Shown here: piece by piece, positions 14,414 to 23,514 of the stretch | Numbering within the stretch: position 1 is the first letter of the stretch | How the letters are laid out: each line of letters starts with the position of its first letter | DNA from: CAYLZW01 sp964388085 | GTDB lineage: Bacteria; Myxococcota; UBA727; CAYLZW01 | Assembly: GCA_964388085.1 (NCBI GenBank) | Contig: CAYLZW010000013.1 | Location: forward strand, 1 to 42,807 | Length of the DNA stretch: 42,807 bases | Direction: 5' to 3' | Position numbers and translations under genes: made by a program | Notes under the pieces: generated by a model | Told to the model about the DNA's origin: nothing | Databases searched by the model: none | What the model saw: the letters and a program-made list of their open reading frames with translations, nothing else

Positions 14414-15296
14414 CGCTCGCTCCCGTCGCCCCCTCGTCGTCACCGAGCTCATCGGCAGCTGCGGCGCCGGTCACGCCGCTGCTCTCGAGCACGCGAGCGA
14501 TCGCGACGAAGCCGACGACGGGGATCGTCTCCGCGCGCGCGGCCGGGCTCACGCCCGCCTCCTCGAGCAGCTCCGCGCCCCCCAGCGTCGCGAGGCCGTT
14601 GCGCAGCGTCTTCCGGCGCTGTTGGAAGGCGATCTTCACCACGCGCTTGAGCACGCCGGCGTCGACCACACCGCCGCGAGGTTCCGCGAGGGGCGTCATG
14701 CGCAGCACGCCGCCGTCCACCTCGGGGACAGGCCAAAAGGCGCCCTTCGGCACCTTGTGCACGAGGTCCACGTCGAAGCGGTGCTGCAGGAGCACCGAGA
14801 GCACACCCCACGCCTTGCTGCCCGGCTCGGCGGCGATGCGCTGCGCGACCTCGTACTGCACGAGGAACACGGCGCCGGTCAGGCGCCTCACCTCGTCGAG
14901 CGCGCGCAGCAAGAGCGAGCTCGTCAGGTGATACGGCAGGTTGCCGCACACGACGCCAGGCACGGAGAGCGCGTCGTCATAGGGCACCGTGAGCGCGTTG
15001 GCCTCGAGCAGCGTCAGGCGCTCAGCGGCGATCTCGGCCTTGAAGCGATCGTGAAGCAGGGGCACCAGATCGCGGTCCCGCTCGACGGCGGTGACGGTCA
15101 GCCCGCGTGCGAGCAACGCCGCGGTGAGCACGCCGGTGCCGGCGCCGAGCTCGAGGGCACGGCCGCCCTCCTTCGGCGCCGCATAGCGCACCTCGTCCGC
15201 GATGACGGCGAGGTGGCCTTCATCCTGGAGGAAGTTCTGTCCGAAGGAGTGCTTCGGGCGCAGACCGCGCGCCTCGAGGTGCGCTCGCGGATGCAT
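14406..15296 (-). CDS. rsmA: 16S rRNA dimethyladenosine transferase RsmA (KsgA)
   Basis: 296 residues. Dimethylates two adjacent adenosines near the 3' end of 16S rRNA during 30S maturation. Start at 15296 (MHPRAHLEARGLRPKHSFGQNFL) with the family PKHSFGQNFL signature. SAM-binding motif LELGAGTGVLT, then VERDRDLVPLL, LLEANALTVPY, and the catalytic NLPYHLTSSLL; late motifs are VQYEVAQRIAAEPGSKAWG and FWPVPEVDGGVLRM. An Ala-rich C-terminal tail of about 20 residues is extra. The gene is 41 bases downstream of rpoZ. Confidence 0.96.
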   Translation of the reverse strand: MHPRAHLEARGLRPKHSFGQNFLQDEGHLAVIADEVRYAAPKEGGRALELGAGTGVLTAALLARGLTVTAVERDRDLVPLLHDRFKAEIAAERLTLLEANALTVPYDDALSVPGVVCGNLPYHLTSSLLLRALDEVRRLTGAVFLVQYEVAQRIAAEPGSKAWGVLSVLLQHRFDVDLVHKVPKGAFWPVPEVDGGVLRMTPLAEPRGGVVDAGVLKRVVKIAFQQRRKTLRNGLATLGGAELLEEAGVSPAARAETIPVVGFVAIARVLESSGVTGAAAADELGDDEGATGASDA

Positions 15297-15337
15297 CGCT
15301 GCCCTGCTGGTCGCTGCCCGGGGGGTCGCCGGCGTCT

Positions 15338-15601
15338 TCAGACCTGGAGGCCGTGCGCGGCCTCGTACTCGGCCTGCAGCTCGGAGAGCCGGCGATCGAG
15401 CACGCTGCGCACCGGACGATCGAAGCGGACCTTGCCCGCGGCGATCTCGCGCAGGGCGATGACCGGCTCCTTGTTCTTCTGGTTGTCGACGAGGGGACGG
15501 CTGCCCTTCATCAACTGGCGGGTGCGGCCCGTGGCGAGCAACACGAGCGCGAAGCGGTTGTCGAGCTCCTCGAGGCAGTCTTCGACGGTGACGCGTGCCA
15601 T
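15338..15601 (-). CDS. rpoZ: DNA-directed RNA polymerase omega subunit
   Basis: 87 residues. Small subunit that supports assembly and stability of RNA polymerase by clamping beta-prime. The sequence MARVTVEDCLEELDNRFALV, then LATGRTRQLMKG and the conserved KEPVIALREIAAGKV, is diagnostic. GGGAG lies about 6 bases before the ATG. It heads the rpoZ-rsmA-mutM run. Length is normal for the family. Confidence 0.97.
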   Translation of the reverse strand: MARVTVEDCLEELDNRFALVLLATGRTRQLMKGSRPLVDNQKNKEPVIALREIAAGKVRFDRPVRSVLDRRLSELQAEYEAAHGLQV

Positions 15602-15630
15602 GGACTTCTCCCAAACGGTTGGAACGCTTG

Positions 15631-15659
15631 GGCTTAGCGCCTCTCGGGGGGGCTATCAA
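15631..15659 (-). promoter_or_regulatory. Predicted rpoZ promoter
   Basis: On the minus strand, TTGATA (15659-15654), a 17-base spacer and TAAGCC (15636-15631). The -35 is strong and the -10 weak. It would give a leader of about 25 bases with the GGGAG site. Confidence 0.4.
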
Positions 15660-15741
15660 GTGCGCATCGCCTGCCGGGTGGGTGGCTGGGGCTTGGGAGT
15701 CCGGCGGTTTCTCGCGCTTTCGCCGCTGGGTACAGTTGCGC

Positions 15742-16308
15742 ATGGTCTCTTCGGCACAGGGCTACGACACCCGCCGCTTCACGGCGGACGAGGTCATGCG
15801 GATGGTGGACGCGGGCGTCCTCTCACCGGACGAGCGCGTGGAGCTCATCGAGGGGGAGCTGGTCGTCGTCACACCGCAAGGCCCCGTTCACTCAACGCTT
15901 ACCGTCCTCATACATGCCGTGCTCCAGCGGGCATACGGGGGTGGTTTCCACGTCCGCGATCACAGCCCTGTGGCCGGCACGGTGGACAGCATCCCGGAGC
16001 CCGACGTCGCCGTCGTACGGGGGGACGCGCGCTCGTTTCTGGCTGCCCTGCCCGGCCCCGCCGATGTCATCCTCGTCGTCGAGGTGGCGCACACGTCCCT
16101 CGCCATGGACCGCCGCAAGGCCAGCGTGTACGCGAGCGCCGGCTACGAGACCTACTGGCTGCTCGACGTGGAGTCTCGGCGCCTCGAGGTCCGGGTCGGG
16201 CGCACCGCCGACGGGCTGTTCACGAAGACCGAGATCTTCGCGGACGACGCGGAGGTGATCTTGCCGGGCACGTCGTCTGCGGTTCGGATCGCGGACCTCT
16301 TGCCTTGA
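15742..16308 (+). CDS. Uma2-family (DUF820) putative restriction-like endonuclease
   Basis: 188 residues of the Uma2 family, a PD-(D/E)XK nuclease fold abundant in cyanobacteria and myxobacteria. Visible are FTADEVMRMVDAGVLSPDERVELIEGELV, the first acidic site in IPEPDVAVV, the Glu of VILVVEVAHTS and the following DRRKASVYASAGYETYWLLD, which holds the catalytic Lys and the family signature. The natural substrate of these proteins is unsettled. No ribosome-binding site is seen; TACAGT at 15731-15736, five bases before the ATG, is a candidate -10 for a leaderless message. The stop overlaps the predicted TTG start of the GH13 gene by four bases. Confidence 0.88.
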   Translation: MVSSAQGYDTRRFTADEVMRMVDAGVLSPDERVELIEGELVVVTPQGPVHSTLTVLIHAVLQRAYGGGFHVRDHSPVAGTVDSIPEPDVAVVRGDARSFLAALPGPADVILVVEVAHTSLAMDRRKASVYASAGYETYWLLDVESRRLEVRVGRTADGLFTKTEIFADDAEVILPGTSSAVRIADLLP

Positions 16309-17984
16309 GCCCTCGATACCTCCACGCCCTGCCCTGGGCCCTTGTCGTCGTTGCCACCTGCCAGTGCGCGACCGCGTCCGAGACGATGTCCAACGTCGTG
16401 GCCCGGGGGATCGAACAGGCGCAGGAGGCCCCGCCCGCTGCCGATGCCGAGCCCTTGGAGCACACGGCGGCAGGCGAGACAGCGGCGGCAGAGGAGCCCG
16501 CGAAGCCTCCCGCTCCTCCTGGCACGACGCCGCTCGGCTTCGATCCGCGCACGCTCGAGGATCAGGCGCTCTACCTCGTCCTGCTCGACCGCTTCCACGA
16601 CGCTGACCAGGAGGCGTTCGCTGCCCGCGATCCGGCCGATCCGCTCGCGTACCACGGCGGGGATCTGCGCGGTCTCTACGAGAAGCTGCCCTATCTCGCC
16701 GACCTCGGCGTCACCGCCATTTGGCTCACCCCGCTGCCGCCGCAGGTGCCGAAGCCGGTAGGGCCCGAGGGTAAGCGTCATTTCGCCTTCCACGGCTATT
16801 GGCCCGAGCGGCACACGCACATCGAGCATCATTTCGGCGACGAAGAAGACCTGCGAGCCGTCGTCGAGCGCGCACATGAGCTCGGGCTCCGCGTCGTGCT
16901 CGACGTCGTGACGAACCACTTCGGCTATGGCGCCAAGGGCGCTTACAACCCGGCCTGGGTGCGCTCCAATGAGCTCGGCACCTGCCCGGACGACGGGAAC
17001 GAGCGCACACAATGTCTCTTCGGGCTGCCCGACTTGAAGACGGAGAAGGAGAGCGTTCGCAAGCTCGTGGTGCGCTGGACCTCGGGGTGGTTCACCCGTT
17101 TCGGCATCGACGGCCTCCGCTTCGACGCCGCCAAGCACGTGGACCCGGAGCTCTTGTGGGAGATCCACGACCGAGGCGAGCGCGCGGTTCGAGAGCGCGC
17201 GTTGCCGGCGGAATCAGACACCAGCTTCTTTACCATCGCGGAACATTGGGGAGCGGCCCCCGGGGACGAGAACGTGCGCGCGTACGTCGACAGCGGCGCG
17301 GCCGACACGCTCTTCGACTTCTCCTTCAGCGGCCTCGTCGAGGGCTTTTTGACCGGTCGCATGCGCGCCGAAGCGCTCGCGCATCATCTCGAGCAATGGC
17401 ACGCAGCCGAGGGACCGCCCTTGGTGCATTCGCTCGACACGCACGACACGTCGACGTTTGTGCACCGGCTTGGGGACGATTCCGAGCGCTATCCGCTCGC
17501 GGCGTTCCTGCAGATGAGCGTGCGCGGCATCCCGCTCGTGACCTGGGGCGACGAGCTCGCGCGCGGCGGGGGTGAATGGCCGCTCAATCGCGCGGACATG
17601 CCCTGGAGCAAGCTCGAGAGCACCGAAGGGAAGCGCCTGCATGGCCTCTGGCGGGAGCTCTTGCGGCTGCGGAGAAGCGCTCCGTCGCTGCGCTCGCGTG
17701 ACTATGTGACGACGCTGGCGGTCACCGACGACGAGAGCGCCACGCTGGCGTTTCGGCGGGGTGAGGATCTGCTCGTCGTCGTGCATCGGGGCGCCGCGGC
17801 GGAGCGGACGCTCACGGGTCTGCCGCGTGACGTCGACGTGAAGGTCTGTCTGGCGGAGGGCGCGTGGGGGCGGAGGCGCTGGACAGTGGACGCCAAAGGC
17901 GAGCTCTCGATCAGCTTGCCGCAAGACGCTGCGGCGGTGTTGACGCTTGCCTCCGAGTCCTGTCGAGCAGCTTCGTCCTCCTGA
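16305..17984 (+). CDS. GH13 alpha-amylase-family glycosidase, probable lipoprotein
   Basis: 559 residues if translation begins at the TTG at 16305, overlapping the Uma2 stop (TTGA); that start gives a hydrophobic signal (HALPWALVVVATCQC) with Cys near 19-21, so export with lipid anchoring is plausible. The next ATG (16387) would lose the signal. After a Pro/Ala linker comes a complete (beta/alpha)8 core: DVVTNH near 200-206 (region I), GLRFDAAKH with the nucleophile Asp near 274 (II), the acid/base Glu in TIAEHWG near 311 (III), and HSLDTHDT near 376 (IV). A C-terminal beta domain follows. The family hydrolyses or transglycosylates alpha-glucans; maltogenic or cyclodextrin-type activity cannot be separated by eye. 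Confidence 0.92.
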   Translation: MSPRYLHALPWALVVVATCQCATASETMSNVVARGIEQAQEAPPAADAEPLEHTAAGETAAAEEPAKPPAPPGTTPLGFDPRTLEDQALYLVLLDRFHDADQEAFAARDPADPLAYHGGDLRGLYEKLPYLADLGVTAIWLTPLPPQVPKPVGPEGKRHFAFHGYWPERHTHIEHHFGDEEDLRAVVERAHELGLRVVLDVVTNHFGYGAKGAYNPAWVRSNELGTCPDDGNERTQCLFGLPDLKTEKESVRKLVVRWTSGWFTRFGIDGLRFDAAKHVDPELLWEIHDRGERAVRERALPAESDTSFFTIAEHWGAAPGDENVRAYVDSGAADTLFDFSFSGLVEGFLTGRMRAEALAHHLEQWHAAEGPPLVHSLDTHDTSTFVHRLGDDSERYPLAAFLQMSVRGIPLVTWGDELARGGGEWPLNRADMPWSKLESTEGKRLHGLWRELLRLRRSAPSLRSRDYVTTLAVTDDESATLAFRRGEDLLVVVHRGAAAERTLTGLPRDVDVKVCLAEGAWGRRRWTVDAKGELSISLPQDAAAVLTLASESCRAASSS

Positions 17985-17990
17985 TTCCTC

Positions 17991-18447
17991 TCAGAACAGG
18001 TGCGTGACGCCGAGCACGTACTCGTCCGCGATGTGCCTGTCCCGTAGGCCGTAGGCGATGGACGCGTAGACGTCGAAGGTCCAGGCGGGACCCAGCTCGA
18101 CCTGGACCAGCGGCAGGCGGCGCAGCCCGACGTACTGAACCGACCCAAGGGAGACCTGAGGCCGCGCGCCTCGCGGTCGACCACTGCAGTCGGTCCGTGA
18201 TGCCATAGCTCAACGAAAACACGCCGCTCGGCAGCAGAGGAACGAAGTCCGCCAACCCCTCGTCGGCCGTCGAATGCCGGATACCGAGGCCGAGGCGAAG
18301 CTCCCATTGATCCTCCGCCATCGTGGCTGCGTTTGGGCCGTGCCGGATGGCTTCGCTCCATGGCGGCTCTTTGAGCTCTTCTAGCGGCGGCTCGTCCACG
18401 GGCGCGGTCCCGAGGAGCGTCAGGAGCAGGGCGAGCGGGGCGGACAT
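17991..18447 (-). pseudogene. Outer-membrane beta-barrel-like protein, frameshifted
   Basis: The ATG at 18447 overlaps the end of the nuoN-like gene by one base (TGATG), and a signal peptide (PLALLLTLLGTAPV) follows. The frame continues through WELRLGLGIRHST and GVFSLSYGITDRLQW, typical of outer-membrane beta-strands. Around 18150-18190 the frame is lost; the second half continues in another frame as VSLGSVQYVGLRRLPLVQVE, WTFDVYASIAYGLRD and VLGVTHLF, ending in the terminal Phe of outer-membrane barrels. The span is 457 bases, one more than a multiple of three. A complete barrel would be longer, so an internal deletion may accompany the shift. It may be a pseudogene or a base-calling error. 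Confidence 0.65.
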
Positions 18448-19910
18448 CAGCCCGCCCCGAGGAAGCGCATGCTCGCCGCCAGGTCGAGCAAGGGCAGCGG
18501 GAACACGCCGAGCAACAACACCGCCAGGCACGCCAGCACGACGACGAACGCGCGCCACCCGCTCGGCGAGACCTCGAGATCGCGATCGAGGGCTTTCGCG
18601 AACAGAAAGATGGCCAAGCGCAACATCGGCGCCGCCGCCAGCGCGGGCGCGACGATGACGGCGACGCCGAGCAGGACCTCCCCGGCCGAGAAGGCCGCGA
18701 GCCCTACCGTGACACGGCCGACGAAGCCGACGGTGCCCGGGACGCCCGCGAGCGACGACCACAGCCAGAGGAGGCTGAGCCCGAAGAGCGGGTGACGTCG
18801 TCCAGCGCCGCTCCAGCGCTCCCAGGTGGAGCCCTCTACGCCGGGTCGCTCGAGGAACGCCTGCGCGACCACCGCTCCCATACCGCCCGCGATGATGCCG
18901 GCGAGGACGAGGAACAGCGCCCCGGTGCTGAGATCGTCGCCGCGGTGGGCCACGAGGGCGACGAGCAGCGGGCCGGCCTGCGCGCACACGAGGTGAGCCA
19001 CCACGCGGTTGACGCGCGATTGATCGAGCGCCGCCAACGGGGGCACGACGAGGGACAACAGCGCCGTCACGCGCAGCAGATCATCGAGCGGCGCCGGAAA
19101 AAAGAGCTCGGCGCCGCCGCAGCCGAGCCAGCGAACGAGCAGCACCGCGCCGGCGAGGGGGAAGGCGCAGGCGACGAGGCCGCCGAGGAAGGGCGGCGTG
19201 CCGTGCACGACGTCGACGCGCACGATGTGGAGCGGCACGGCGGCGACCCATGCGAAGAGCACCACGCCGATGAGGACGGAGGCGGTCGTCGCCAGGGCGG
19301 GCGCGTCGTCGCCGCCGCGGACGCAGAGCGCGGTGTCGCCCGCGGCGCCGTAGCGGAGGGCCGCGGCGAAGGCGAGCAACGCGAACAGGAAGCTGCTCCA
19401 CTTCATCAGCTTCACCGCCGCCTCGGTGCCCTGCGGCGCGCGGCGGTCGACGGTGGCGAGCGGCACGAGCGGCACGACGACCAAGCAGGCGGCGGCCGCC
19501 ACCGTCACGAGCTCGCGCGCGAGGACGAGCGCGCACAGCCCGGCGCCGGAGAGCAGGAGCAAGCCATAGGCGTCGCCATAGTCGGCGTCGCGCTCGGCGA
19601 GCCCCGACGCGGCCGCGCAGACGGCGAGCGCGATGACGACGGCGACGCAGCCGGTAGCGAACAGGCCGAGGTGATCGAGCGCCAGCGCGCCGCCGAACAG
19701 ACGGCGCGGCTCGAAGGCGAGATCCCAGGCGACGACCGCCTGCAACAACACCGCCGCGCACGTCGTCAACGCGAGCAGCGCGACGTGCGTGCGCGGCCCC
19801 TGCTTGCGCGCGCCGATGGGCGTACCGGCGGCCTCGAACAGAAGGCACAGCAGCGCCCCGAGGAGAAACAGCCCAGAGGGCGCCAGCGCGACGATCTGGT
19901 CGGAGGTCAC
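18447..19910 (-). CDS. NuoN-like antiporter-type membrane subunit, degenerate
   Basis: 487 residues from GTG at 19910, overlapping the previous stop (GTGA). About 14 membrane segments with the order expected for NADH-quinone oxidoreductase subunit N, ending in FPLPLLDLA. Homology is clearest in the central LFAWVAAVPLHIVRVDV and the segment KLMKWSSFLFALLAFAAALRYGA. By eye alignment to E. coli NuoN, the broken-helix Lys of GFKLSLVPF is Trp221 here, the Lys of ATASKIA becomes Phe, and the helix-5 Glu is not found. The protein is Ala/Leu/Val-rich. It belongs to a five-gene unit with a J-K-L-M-N order. Confidence 0.75.
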   Translation of the reverse strand: MTSDQIVALAPSGLFLLGALLCLLFEAAGTPIGARKQGPRTHVALLALTTCAAVLLQAVVAWDLAFEPRRLFGGALALDHLGLFATGCVAVVIALAVCAAASGLAERDADYGDAYGLLLLSGAGLCALVLARELVTVAAAACLVVVPLVPLATVDRRAPQGTEAAVKLMKWSSFLFALLAFAAALRYGAAGDTALCVRGGDDAPALATTASVLIGVVLFAWVAAVPLHIVRVDVVHGTPPFLGGLVACAFPLAGAVLLVRWLGCGGAELFFPAPLDDLLRVTALLSLVVPPLAALDQSRVNRVVAHLVCAQAGPLLVALVAHRGDDLSTGALFLVLAGIIAGGMGAVVAQAFLERPGVEGSTWERWSGAGRRHPLFGLSLLWLWSSLAGVPGTVGFVGRVTVGLAAFSAGEVLLGVAVIVAPALAAAPMLRLAIFLFAKALDRDLEVSPSGWRAFVVVLACLAVLLLGVFPLPLLDLAASMRFLGAG

Positions 19911-21466
19911 GGCCGCACCTCCTCGTCGCCTTCGCTCGCCGCTAGCGCGCCGGGGGGCGCCAAGCGGGCGGCGACGACGTGCCGCACGCGCGGGAACAGC
20001 ACCTTCACGCCGAAGCCGAGCGCCAGGATGACGAGCAGGGGGAGCCACAGGCGCAGCGACTGCCAGCCCGAGAAGGAGGCCCGCGCGCGCGCCTCGGCGC
20101 GGAAGTGCGGCGAAGAGAGCCGGCGCGCGGCGATGACCAGGGCGACCGCCAGCAGCAGGTAGCCGAGCGCCACCACCAGCGCGACGACGAGGACGATGTT
20201 GCGCGGCACGCCCGCCGGGTCGAGCACGGGCGAGTCGAACAGCCCGCTGAACAGCGGCAAGAGCAGCGCGCCGCCGCCCAGCGCGGGGAAGCCCGCGACG
20301 AGCACGAGGGCCAGCAGCGTCAGGCGCCAGAGGCCGGGCAGCTCGTCGGCGACACCGAAGAGCTCGGTGCTGTCCCTCGTCAGGTAACGGCGCTCGAGGG
20401 CGTCGACGCAGAAGAGCAGGAACGCGAGCTGCGCGCCGCCGAGCGAGAGGAAGAGCAGCGAGGCCGCGATGCCGCTCGGGTGTAGGCTCGAGAGCCCGGC
20501 GAAGGCCACGCCGCCGTAGACCATGCCGGCGCCGGCGACGACGAGGCGGAGGTCACGCTCGAGCGCGGCGAGGCAGCCGCCGAGCAGGCAGGTTCCGGCC
20601 GCCAGCGCGAGCGACAGCGGCAGCGACGTCGTCGCGGCGGCGGGGAGGAGGGCGACGCCGACGTCGTACAGGAGGTAGCCGCCGAGGGGCATGACGCCGA
20701 CGACGGCGAGCGCGGCGGCGGCGAGCGGCGCCTCGCGGAAGAACGAGCTGAACCACGCGCAGGCGGGGACGACCGCGAGCCGAAGGGCGGCCGCGAGGGC
20801 CACCGGCACGAACACGAGCAGGCGGGCTTCGAAGCCGAGCGTATCGGCGACGTGGGCGAGCGCGCTGGTGTCCCCGCCCGGCGCGCGCGCGACCAGCCAG
20901 GTGAGCGCCGCGAAGGCGACGGCGTCGACGACGAGCCAGCTCATGCCGACGCGCAGGGCCGCGCTGCCCTTCACGGGGCCGCCGAAGAGGCCGAGCAGCA
21001 GCAGCAGCGGCAACAGCGACGCGTCGAGGAGCGCGAGCGTCAGCAGCACGTGCTGGGAGAGCAGGGCGCCGATCGCGAGGGCGAGGAAGAGCAGGTTCAA
21101 GAGCACGTAGCCCTTGGTGCGCTCGACGATGCGAGGGGCGCCCGCGCGCAGCGTCATGGGCGCGAGCGTCACGAGCACGAGCAGAAGCGGCGCGCGCGCG
21201 GCGTCGAGCCCGAGCCGAATACCGCCCGGCACGAGGCCACCCCAGCTCGTCGACAGCTCGAGGATCTGCGTCGCTTCAGCGGGGGCGGCGACGAGGGTAA
21301 TCCAGACGGCGCGCAGCGCGATGAGGCCGGTGACGATGCCGGCGCCGAGCCCGGCGTGGCGCAGCGCGATGCGATCGCTTCCGGGCATGACGGCGACGAA
21401 GAACATGCCGATGAGCGGCACGCCGAGAAGGAGCGGGATCAGGTAGGCGTCCATCCACGCGCTCAT
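19907..21466 (-). CDS. NuoM-like antiporter-type membrane subunit, degenerate
   Basis: 519 residues from ATG at 21466, which overlaps the stop of the L-like gene (ATGA). The N-terminus (YLIPLLLGVPLIGMFFVAVMP) and the segment LSQHVLLTLALLDASLLPLLLL are NuoM-like; the helix-5 Glu of NuoM (E. coli Glu144) is Asp148 here. The central motif VKMPVVPLHGWLPDAH is replaced by LRLAVVPACAWFSSFF, so the pumping Lys is Arg229 and the following His is Cys. About 13-14 membrane helices. The conservative replacements here contrast with the complete losses in the N-like subunit. Confidence 0.8.
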   Translation of the reverse strand: MSAWMDAYLIPLLLGVPLIGMFFVAVMPGSDRIALRHAGLGAGIVTGLIALRAVWITLVAAPAEATQILELSTSWGGLVPGGIRLGLDAARAPLLLVLVTLAPMTLRAGAPRIVERTKGYVLLNLLFLALAIGALLSQHVLLTLALLDASLLPLLLLLGLFGGPVKGSAALRVGMSWLVVDAVAFAALTWLVARAPGGDTSALAHVADTLGFEARLLVFVPVALAAALRLAVVPACAWFSSFFREAPLAAAALAVVGVMPLGGYLLYDVGVALLPAAATTSLPLSLALAAGTCLLGGCLAALERDLRLVVAGAGMVYGGVAFAGLSSLHPSGIAASLLFLSLGGAQLAFLLFCVDALERRYLTRDSTELFGVADELPGLWRLTLLALVLVAGFPALGGGALLLPLFSGLFDSPVLDPAGVPRNIVLVVALVVALGYLLLAVALVIAARRLSSPHFRAEARARASFSGWQSLRLWLPLLVILALGFGVKVLFPRVRHVVAARLAPPGALAASEGDEEVRP

Positions 21467-23511
21467 GATCGGCCCCACACGAAGAGCAGCGCGGCGGCGA
21501 CGAGCACGGCGAAGAAGAGCGCGCGCTGCACGTCGCCGTTGTGCAGCACGCGGATGAGCACGCGCGCGGCGCTGCCGGCGAGCGCCACCGCACGCGTGAC
21601 GATCCCCTCCAGCACGACGCCGAGCACGATGGCGTTGAGCACGCGCGCCGCGCGCAGGGTGAACGAGGGCAGCCACGAGAGGAACACGCGCTCGAGCCCG
21701 AGGGCGCTCTCGGCGAGCGCGGCGGTCCGTTCGGGGACGCGGGTCTTCACGAGGCGCTCGTGCCAACGCGTCGGGCCCTTCCGGTAGAGCGCGGCGGAGA
21801 ACGCGTAGGCCAGCACCCCGACGACGAAGAGCAGCGCCATCGCGCCGAGGCGCCACGAGAGCGGCAGCGCTCGACGCGCCTCCTCGAGCGCGCCGCCCTG
21901 GAGCGCCTCGTGCGAGAGCGACAGCCAGACGGGCTCGAGGTAGCTCTGCAGCGGCTCCTGGTGCCCCGGCACGAAGGGGCCGGCCATGGCGCTCGGCAGC
22001 GCGAACACGGCGCAGAGGATGAGCACGGAGAGGCTCACGAGCAGCGCGGGCAGAGAGCGCCACAGCGGCGCCTCGACGAGATTGGCCGGCGTCGCCGAGC
22101 GCGGCGCCTCCCCCGAGTACACGAGGTGCAGGGCGCGAAAGCCCGCGAACGTGAGCAGCGCCGCACAGACGACGAGGAGCCCGGCGACCACCGGCGGCGC
22201 CACCGGTCCGCGCAGGCTCTCGAACAGCGTGCGCTCGAGCGCGAGCCAGAGGGCGAAGGGCGGCAGCGACGACAGCGCGAGGGTCGCGAGCGCACGGGTC
22301 CGATCCGCCACCTTCAGCGAGCGCCACAGGCCGCCGAGCTCGAACGCGTCCGAGCGTCCTTGCAGGGCCTCTAGCACCGCGCCGGTAGCGCCGAGCAGAC
22401 AGGGGCCGAGCACGACGACGAGGAGCGTGAGCAACACCGCCGCGGACGCTTGCCCGACGAGCGACGCGACGACGCCGAGGGCGGCGACCGCATGCAAGAG
22501 ATGGAGGTCGATGCGCAGCACGTCACGGCTGGTGGCGGCGGCCAGCGCGGCGACGGCGGCGGCCGCGGCGGCCAGCACGAGCGCGGTCGCGAGCACGAGC
22601 TCGGAGCGATCCCACAGCGGCGCGCTGCGCAGGAGCACGACGACACCCATGGCGAACGAGCCCGCGCCGTGCACGAGGGCGAGCGCGGGCGCGGGCAGCC
22701 CGGTCGCCTGGCGGTACAGCATCGGCAGCGGCAGCACGGCGACGCGCGAGGCCACGCCGAAGAGGACGAGCGCTCCCGTGGCCTGAAACAACGCGCGCGC
22801 GGGGAAGCCGCGGAAGGGTCCGCCGGCGATCCGCTCCCAGAGGTCCATCTTGGCCGAGCTCTCGGCCAACAGCGTGCCGTCGCTCACGCCCCACGAGGTA
22901 ACGACGAGGACGAGCGCGAGGAACAGCGCGATGTCGCCCGCGCGGTGCAGCACGAAGAGGCTGCCGGCGGCGTCTCGCTGCTCGCGCTTCGGGTCGGCCC
23001 CCGTGAGCAAAGCCCACGACAGCACCGAGGCGAGGCTGACGGCCGTGAACAGCGTCAGCAGCGACGTCGACAAGGCAGCGAGCTCGGTCAAGCCATACAG
23101 CGCCAGCAGGCCGAGCAGCTGCCCGGACGACAAGGGCCGCGGCGTCATGCGGGGACCGCCGCCCCAGGCGCCGACGCTGCCGACGAGGACGACGCCGGCC
23201 GCGAGCGCGAAGCCGAGCGCCAGCAGCACGCCGAGCGGATCGGCCCGGAGCCCGACGCCGCCGAGCGGATCGTGCGCGACGAGCGTCGCGCCGACGAAGC
23301 TGCCGGTGAGCGAGAGATCGTCCCACGCGCCCTCCCGCAGCACGCGCTGGAACGCGAGCGCGCTCGCGATGCACGACGACAACCAGGCGAGCAGCGCCAG
23401 CGTGGCGACGAAGGGGCGCGGCAGGCCGCGGCTCAGGGGGAAGAGCACGACCGCGAGCCCGAGGGGCGCGAGCGGGATCAGCCAGAGCAGGTCGACGACG
23501 GCGACGCGCAC
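21463..23511 (-). CDS. NuoL-like antiporter-type membrane subunit, degenerate
   Basis: 682 residues from GTG at 23511, three bases after the K-like stop. Length and layout match NuoL, including a long C-terminal extension beginning after the pump core and a final hydrophobic helix (ALFFAVLVAAALLFVWG). The region corresponding to GKSAQLPLQTWLADAM reads SRVAVLPLPMLYRQAT: the Lys becomes Arg256, the downstream Asp is lost, while LPL and the later His (LALVHGAG) are kept. The helix-5 Glu aligned to E. coli Glu144 is replaced by a hydrophobic residue. FRALHLVYSGEAPR resembles the family's RxxxxxFxG segment. Confidence 0.82.
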   Translation of the reverse strand: MRVAVVDLLWLIPLAPLGLAVVLFPLSRGLPRPFVATLALLAWLSSCIASALAFQRVLREGAWDDLSLTGSFVGATLVAHDPLGGVGLRADPLGVLLALGFALAAGVVLVGSVGAWGGGPRMTPRPLSSGQLLGLLALYGLTELAALSTSLLTLFTAVSLASVLSWALLTGADPKREQRDAAGSLFVLHRAGDIALFLALVLVVTSWGVSDGTLLAESSAKMDLWERIAGGPFRGFPARALFQATGALVLFGVASRVAVLPLPMLYRQATGLPAPALALVHGAGSFAMGVVVLLRSAPLWDRSELVLATALVLAAAAAAVAALAAATSRDVLRIDLHLLHAVAALGVVASLVGQASAAVLLTLLVVVLGPCLLGATGAVLEALQGRSDAFELGGLWRSLKVADRTRALATLALSSLPPFALWLALERTLFESLRGPVAPPVVAGLLVVCAALLTFAGFRALHLVYSGEAPRSATPANLVEAPLWRSLPALLVSLSVLILCAVFALPSAMAGPFVPGHQEPLQSYLEPVWLSLSHEALQGGALEEARRALPLSWRLGAMALLFVVGVLAYAFSAALYRKGPTRWHERLVKTRVPERTAALAESALGLERVFLSWLPSFTLRAARVLNAIVLGVVLEGIVTRAVALAGSAARVLIRVLHNGDVQRALFFAVLVAAALLFVWGRS

Positions 23512-23514
23512 GCG

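Noticed and set aside
14160..16304. Upstream extension of the GH13 frame by about 700 codons
   Set aside because: It crosses mutM, rsmA, rpoZ and Uma2 in the wrong sense or frame; the TTG at 16305 is the only plausible start with a signal peptide.
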